From: Nitrospinae bacterium AH_259_B05_G02_I21
Lineage (GTDB): Bacteria > JADFOP01
Assembly: GCA_027717595.1 (NCBI GenBank)
Contig: JALLOF010000005.1
Coordinates: 1 to 64,000 of the forward strand
Length of the DNA: 64,000 nucleotides
Direction of reading: 5' to 3'
The notes under the pieces are model-generated. The model saw only the letters and a program-made list of their open reading frames with translations, did not search any database and was not told the origin of the DNA. Of the stretch, positions 58,624 to 64,000 are shown in pieces; positions within the stretch are counted from its first letter, which is position 1; each line of letters begins with the position of its first letter. The translations under genes were made by a program, and so were the position numbers.

Positions 58624-60303
58624 CTACTCGTCGGTCACGCAACCCTCGGACGCCGACTTGACGTCCTTGATATACCGATAGAGGGTGCCGCTGGTGGCCT
58701 TATAGGCTGGGGCGGTCCACTGCGCTCTTCGGGTGGTAAGCTCATCGTCATCGATTTCAACGTCGATCCGGTTGCGAGTCGCATCGATGGTGATCCGGTC
58801 TCCGTTCTTCAGCAGGGCGATCGGCCCGCCTTCCTGGGCTTCCGGCGTGATGTGGCCCACGAGGAAACCGTGTGAGCCGCCGGAGAATCGCCCGTCGGTG
58901 ATCAGGGCCACGTCTTGGCCCAATCCTGCCCCGACGATAGCCGAGGTTGGGGTCAGCATCTCTGGCATGCCAGGCCCCCCTTTGGGCCCCTCGAACCGAA
59001 TGACCACCACATCGCCCTTGACGATTTCCCCTCGCTCGAGGGCAGCGAGCGTCGCCTCCTCTGAGTCGTACACCTTGGCGGGGCCCGTGAACCGCTCGCC
59101 CTCCTTGCCGGTTATCTTTGCCACCGCGCCTTCCGGGGCAAGGTTGCCCCTGAGAATCTGGATGTGGCCCGTCGGTTTAATCGGGTTCTCCAGCGGATGA
59201 ATCACGTCCTGGCCTTCGCTCAGCCCTGGAAGGTCTTTCAGGTTCTCGGCAACAGTCCGCCCCGTTACGGTTAAGCAGTCGCCGTTGATGAGCCCCTTCT
59301 CCAGGAGGTACTTCATCACGCCCGGCGTTCCGCCGGCCTTGTGCAGATCCTCCATGACGTACTTCCCGCTGGGCTTGATGTCGGCGAGGAACGGAACCCG
59401 GTCGCTGACCGCCTGGAAATCATCGAGGGCGAGAGGCACCTCCACGGCTCTGGCCATCGCAATCAGGTGGAGCACAGCGTTGGTGGAGCCCCCAAGGACG
59501 GTTGTTACTGCCATTGAGTTTTCGAAGGCTTCTCGGGTCAGGATGTCCCGGGGCTTGATGTCTTGCTCGAGCAGCAGGCGTATCGCCACACCGGCCTTGT
59601 AGCACTCCTCGCGCTTGGCGGGGTCCTCTGCCGGGGTCGAGGCACTGTAGGGCAACGTCATGCCGAGGGCTTCGATCGCTGAGGCCATGGTGTTGGCCGT
59701 ATACATGCCGCCGCAGGCCCCGGGCCCGGGGCAGCTGTGTCTTACGATCTGGGTGCGACTTTCTTCATCGAGGGCGCCGGCGATGAATTCGCCGTAGCTT
59801 TGGAAGGCGGAGATGATATCGAGCACCCGATCGTCCCAGTGGCCCGGCTTGATGGTGCCGCCGTAGATCATAAGCGATGGCCGGTTCAGCCGGCTCATGG
59901 CCATCACGCAGCCGGGCATATTTTTATCGCATCCCGGCAGGGAGATATTGGCATCGTACCAGTGCGCGCTCATCACGGTCTCGATGCTATCGGCGATGAT
60001 GTCCCTCGATTGCAACGAGAAGCTCATGCCCTCGGTGCCCATCGAGATGCCGTCGCTGACCCCGATCGTGTTGAATCGCATCCCGACGAGGCCGGCCTTC
60101 TCCACCCCGTCTTTGACCGTTGCCGCAAGATCATTCAGGTGCATATTGCATGTGTTGCCTTCGTACCACATGCTGCATATGCCCACCTGGGCTTTGTGCA
60201 TATCTTCTTCGCTCAGGCCCGTCCCATAGAGCATCGCCTGGGAGGCGCCCTGGGATTTGGGCTCGGTGACATGGCAGCTGTACTTGTTCAGCCTTTGGAC
60301 CAT
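58624..60303 (-). CDS. ilvD: Dihydroxy-acid dehydratase
   Basis: IlvD removes water from 2,3-dihydroxyisovalerate and its ethyl homologue in valine, leucine and isoleucine synthesis, using an Fe-S cluster. The 559-residue product has [11 protein letters not shown], the cluster-binding [20 protein letters not shown] and [19 protein letters not shown], and [19 protein letters not shown] near the end. GAAAAGGAGAGG lies upstream of the ATG. It is divergent from the ThDP enzyme gene, and ilvC lies beyond that. Confidence 0.97.
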   Translation of the reverse strand: MVQRLNKYSCHVTEPKSQGASQAMLYGTGLSEEDMHKAQVGICSMWYEGNTCNMHLNDLAATVKDGVEKAGLVGMRFNTIGVSDGISMGTEGMSFSLQSRDIIADSIETVMSAHWYDANISLPGCDKNMPGCVMAMSRLNRPSLMIYGGTIKPGHWDDRVLDIISAFQSYGEFIAGALDEESRTQIVRHSCPGPGACGGMYTANTMASAIEALGMTLPYSASTPAEDPAKREECYKAGVAIRLLLEQDIKPRDILTREAFENSMAVTTVLGGSTNAVLHLIAMARAVEVPLALDDFQAVSDRVPFLADIKPSGKYVMEDLHKAGGTPGVMKYLLEKGLINGDCLTVTGRTVAENLKDLPGLSEGQDVIHPLENPIKPTGHIQILRGNLAPEGAVAKITGKEGERFTGPAKVYDSEEATLAALERGEIVKGDVVVIRFEGPKGGPGMPEMLTPTSAIVGAGLGQDVALITDGRFSGGSHGFLVGHITPEAQEGGPIALLKNGDRITIDATRNRIDVEIDDDELTTRRAQWTAPAYKATSGTLYRYIKDVKSASEGCVTDE

Positions 60304-60442
60304 TGGCCTCTCCTTTTCATCGGGCGTGATCCCTCAATCGGTCGGGTGATTGGGCAAGGCCATAAACGGTGGTCCTTCCCCCGGCGTTCACCCCTGGTCC
60401 ACCTTGTGTACGGGAGATGCCACATAGGATATACAACCGTCT

Positions 60443-60475
60443 AGAGAAAAGAAACCCCTCCCTTGATGGGAGAGG
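60443..60475 (-). terminator. Possible attenuator/terminator in the ilvD leader
   Basis: On the minus strand, CCTCTCCC (60475-60468) pairs with GGGAGGGG (60462-60455) with one G-U pair and a 5-nt loop, followed by TTTCTTTTCTCT. It lies about 140 bp before the ilvD start in the direction of transcription. Confidence 0.35.
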
Positions 60476-60518
60476 AAACACCTCCGAGCTTATACATAGG
60501 GATTCCCTAAATTTTGTA

Positions 60519-60547
60519 TTGACAACGGCATGGGGGAGAGGTTAAAT
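60519..60547 (+). promoter_or_regulatory. Sigma-70-type promoter of the ThDP enzyme gene
   Basis: TTGACA (60519-60524), 17-bp spacer, TTAAAT (60542-60547); about 95 bp before the start codon. Confidence 0.7.
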
Positions 60548-60647
60548 TGTTCTTTACCCCTCCATCATAGTTCAACCTTTAGAAACAACGGTGTAGCATT
60601 GGTTGCAAGCATGACAGCGCATCGCCGCGACCATCGGTAAAGGGGGA

Positions 60648-62423
60648 ATGTCCATGACTATTGCAGCAGGCACGCCAGGCCTGGAGACGAGTGTCGGCAA
60701 CTTTGCCTTGATTGATACCCTGCGGGAGTGGGGGATCGTCCATTATGCTGGAGTCAACGGGGGCGGTATCATCCACACCACGAAGTATCTCTTGCCTATG
60801 ACGGAAATGTCGCATATCACAGATGGGGTTCCTCGTATGTTGACCATGGGGGAATATGCATCGGGCTTCGTACCCATGGGCTATTATTTGGCCTCCGGCC
60901 GGGTTGGCTGCTGCTTCACGACGACCGGCGCGGCCACGAAGCTAGGCGCGAGTGGTATCACCGAGGCGAAAGTTCACGACATCCCCTCTCTGTATCTCCT
61001 CGCCTTGAACTCGACGACATCTATTGGAGATGCACCCTTGCAGGATGTCTCGGAACATGGCATGCACATCGTCCCGCAGCTTCAGGCCGAGATTGGGGAG
61101 GCCTGTATTGTCATCGACAACCACAACCGACTCGAAGAGGATCTCATTAAAGCACAAAATTTTCTTCACAAGAAGCGGCCCGTCGTGATTGCGTTCCACC
61201 CCGACGTCCTCTCCCGAGAGATTGAGATCAACGTTCCGAAAAAGGAAAAGACCCGCACCTATAACAAGGCGGATGTGGAGCGTTTCATCGCTGATTTCCC
61301 CGAGATGGCCAAGGGCCGGCGGGTCATTATTTACGTCGGCGAAGAGGCGGCCTTCTACCCGAACATTCAGGAGCTCAGCACCGAGCTCTCCGTTCTCCTG
61401 AAAGCCCCTACCATATGGTCCATGAACGGCGCCAATGCCGTCGCGCCTAACAACCCTTACGGCTACGGCTACATCATGATGGGCGGGAACGAAAAATCCA
61501 TGGAGCTCTGGAGTGAGATGGACCCGGAGGAGGACCTTTGCATAACCCTCGGCTTCTGCGCCGGGGAGTACTCGATAAATCTGGAGAAGATAAAGGCCAA
61601 GTGCACGTGGCACTTCGGCGAGCATGTCGAGGGCTACGGCCATATCAACGGCGATTTCTCACACCGCTGCGCGGGCGAGTACCGACAGGTCCGTGGCGAC
61701 ATCTCACTCACACTCCAGGAAGTCATCTCCCAGCTTAAGGCGATGGGTGTCGATAAGGACAGGCCGGAGGAGCCGACCTACGACGATTTGAACGACCGGG
61801 AGATATGGCGGGACGTCCGCAAGGACTGTGTTGACTTCGTGGCCTTCTACGAGGAATTGCCGAAATACTGGCAGCCCAACAGCATCGGGTTCGACGACGT
61901 CTGCATCTCCTACAAGGACCGGCAGTACGTGACCCAGCGCCCTCACCCGTATATTCCGTTCTGGTCCGGGCACCACGGCTCAGCCATGGGCGGAGCCTTT
62001 GGGATGGGGGTTGGCGCGAAGATGGGCGACCCATCGCTCCACACCTTTATCTTTTCCGGGGACGGCTGCTGGCGGCTTTTTGGCGGTTGCTTGGCCGATG
62101 CGGCGTGGATGGACCTTCGCCTCTTCATCATCAACAACGGCACCTACGGGATTGTCGATAAGGGGCTGGAGCTCATCATCCCGACCGTGGAGAAGCCCCG
62201 CTACCATTCGAAATTGCCAAACATCGATTTCGTTCAGGCAGCGAAGGCCCATGGGTGGGATGGCTACAACGTGAAGCCCGACCTCAGCAACCTCAAAGAG
62301 ATTATGGAGGCCTGCTACGAGACGAAGGGCCAGTCCATCCTGATTGAAATCCCTGTCGATACCGAGCAGGTGGTTGGCTTGAACGCCCGATTGCTCAACT
62401 TGAGCACGGATTTCTATCTGTAG
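60648..62423 (+). CDS. Thiamine-diphosphate-dependent enzyme (decarboxylase/acetolactate-synthase superfamily)
   Basis: The 591-residue protein has the three-domain layout of the family. The N-terminal Pyr domain has the activating Glu in MGEYASGFVPM, and the PP domain has the ThDP motif GDGCWRLFGGCLADAA ending in FIINN. The Pyr region IVHYAGVNGGGIIHTTKYL is unlike standard acetolactate synthase and the FAD-site region is poorly matched. Its place between ilvD and ilvC (178 bp gap to ilvC) hints at the acetolactate-forming step, but another 2-oxoacid decarboxylase is possible. ATG 60648 or the one at 60654 may be used; GGGGGA is just upstream. Confidence 0.78.
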   Translation: MSMTIAAGTPGLETSVGNFALIDTLREWGIVHYAGVNGGGIIHTTKYLLPMTEMSHITDGVPRMLTMGEYASGFVPMGYYLASGRVGCCFTTTGAATKLGASGITEAKVHDIPSLYLLALNSTTSIGDAPLQDVSEHGMHIVPQLQAEIGEACIVIDNHNRLEEDLIKAQNFLHKKRPVVIAFHPDVLSREIEINVPKKEKTRTYNKADVERFIADFPEMAKGRRVIIYVGEEAAFYPNIQELSTELSVLLKAPTIWSMNGANAVAPNNPYGYGYIMMGGNEKSMELWSEMDPEEDLCITLGFCAGEYSINLEKIKAKCTWHFGEHVEGYGHINGDFSHRCAGEYRQVRGDISLTLQEVISQLKAMGVDKDRPEEPTYDDLNDREIWRDVRKDCVDFVAFYEELPKYWQPNSIGFDDVCISYKDRQYVTQRPHPYIPFWSGHHGSAMGGAFGMGVGAKMGDPSLHTFIFSGDGCWRLFGGCLADAAWMDLRLFIINNGTYGIVDKGLELIIPTVEKPRYHSKLPNIDFVQAAKAHGWDGYNVKPDLSNLKEIMEACYETKGQSILIEIPVDTEQVVGLNARLLNLSTDFYL

Positions 62424-62431
62424 GACCGTTG

Positions 62432-62482
62432 ACTAAAGGCAGACCCTGGTTCGGCAACGAGGACCAAGGGTTTGCCTTTAGT
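62432..62482 (+). promoter_or_regulatory. Long hairpin between the ThDP enzyme gene and ilvC
   Basis: ACTAAAGGCA (62432-62441) pairs with TGCCTTTAGT (62473-62482), continuing as ACCCTGGT (62443-62450) with ACCAAGGGT (62463-62471), around a 12-nt loop. No U-tract follows, so it may be a factor-dependent terminator, an RNA-stability element or a leader structure for ilvC. Confidence 0.5.
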
Positions 62483-62600
62483 TACCTAACGCCCAACGTC
62501 ATAAGCTGGGTTGTCCGGACGGGGAAAACAGCCATCGCCCGTGGCCCGGTTACGCTCAGGGAACGATAAGCCGTCGAGGCGGCGGGGGGAGGATAGATTC

Positions 62601-63710
<1,110 letters not shown>

Positions 63711-63740
63711 CGATTGCCTTTAGCGGGGGGCTACCGTATT

Positions 63741-64000
63741 ATGAAGCGGCCGAGGAATCGGACGGCGTGGCTCTCCCTTGCCCGTGAGGGTTGGCTGTTC
63801 CTCCTGCCTCCTCTCCTGGCCGGACTGCTTTTCCTGGCTTTGGGCTGGGGGTTGATGGGCTTGGCGGCGCTGGGTGCGGCGGCCTTTATCGCGCACTTCT
63901 TCAGGGATCCGGAGCGGGCCATTCCCCAGGCCGCCCGCTGTGTCGTCTCTCCGGCCGACGGTCGTGTTGTGGAGATTCGGACGGCCGACGACGGATGTCC
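63741..64000 (+). CDS. psd: Phosphatidylserine decarboxylase, N-terminal part
   Basis: The gene runs off the window end. The visible 86 residues start MKRPRNRTAWLSLAREGW, have two hydrophobic stretches (LFLLPPLLAGLLFLALGW, LMGLAALGAAAFIAHFF) and then FRDPERAIPQ and CVVSPADGRVVEI, characteristic of the short (archaetidylserine decarboxylase-like) Psd proenzymes. The cleavage motif with the pyruvoyl serine lies beyond the window. It makes phosphatidylethanolamine. Confidence 0.85.
   Translation, partial: MKRPRNRTAWLSLAREGWLFLLPPLLAGLLFLALGWGLMGLAALGAAAFIAHFFRDPERAIPQAARCVVSPADGRVVEIRTADDGC

Larger units (their letters stand above)
60304..60647. other. Divergent control region between ilvD and the ThDP enzyme gene
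   Basis: Holds a sigma-70-like promoter toward the right (60519-60547) and a hairpin with a pyrimidine-rich tail on the left strand (60443-60475). I saw no clear leader peptide or T-box. Confidence 0.5.

Noticed and set aside
60304-60480. T-box or leader-peptide attenuator for ilvD
   Set aside because: No T-box core sequence or Leu/Ile/Val-rich leader frame could be identified; only a weak hairpin is reported.

Overview
The window is a 64-kb piece of a GC-rich, Gram-negative-type bacterial chromosome. It carries lipoprotein and AsmA-like envelope genes, an F-type ATP synthase membrane sector, a complete Liv-type ABC transporter, and genes for cobalamin, NAD, queuosine and branched-chain amino acid synthesis. 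No rRNA is present, so the lineage is not fixed. The mixture (B-family polymerase, ThyX, LarA-like protein, selenoneine-type genes, many dispersed palindromes) suggests an uncultivated lineage rather than a well-known genus, but this is only an impression.

Layout. 0-7.6 kb: the end of a PolB2-like DNA polymerase, a DM13 protein, dUTPase/dCTP deaminase family-thyX, a LarA-like protein with a methyltransferase, and a split glutamine-dependent NAD synthetase. 7.7-15.8 kb: mostly small exported or membrane proteins, a DUF2182/DUF1326 pair, an inositol-monophosphatase-type enzyme, tRNA-Phe, and a short gene interrupted by an in-frame TGA with a SECIS-like hairpin behind it. 15.8-18.7 kb: uvrA. 18.8-23.1 kb: an AT-rich restriction-modification island (two SPPY/SPPF DNA methyltransferases, a PD-(D/E)XK nuclease, a remnant of another restriction enzyme), followed by a DUF4258/YgiT-type toxin-antitoxin pair. 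24-29.8 kb: a TPR protein, serS, an AsmA-like protein, an SGNH hydrolase and tRNA-Arg with a terminator.

29.9-36.1 kb is the most interesting part. A ~697-bp, about 99% identical direct repeat, each copy carrying the same zinc-ribbon gene, brackets a compact operon: egtD, a MetE-like zinc methyltransferase, an EgtB/SenA-type non-heme iron enzyme and a SenB-type (TIGR04348-like) glycosyltransferase. This reads as a selenoneine (selenium analogue of ergothioneine) pathway with an extra MetE-like member. The selenophosphate synthetase it would need is not in the window.

36-48 kb: a PAS protein, a MOSC remnant, a flavin disulfide reductase, a GH15 glucosidase/trehalase, the livKHMGF cluster, a STAS protein, a DUF502 protein, a candidate small RNA and a minimal kinase-fold protein. 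48-54 kb: a methyltransferase, a globin whose tail runs antisense into cobB/cbiA, cobB-cobQ, tRNA-Ala and queF. 54-58.6 kb: cutA, atpZ-atpI-atpB-atpE, rex, tsaB and a YdcH-like gene. 58.6-64 kb: ilvD, a divergent ThDP enzyme, ilvC with a basic tail, and the start of psd.

Intergenic DNA is rich in repeats: palindromes of the type TCCGCCTnAGGCGGA, a two-copy ~470-bp element, and clusters of the octamer GTGTCTAA spaced one helical turn apart at three loci. No transposase, integrase, CRISPR array or rRNA was seen.
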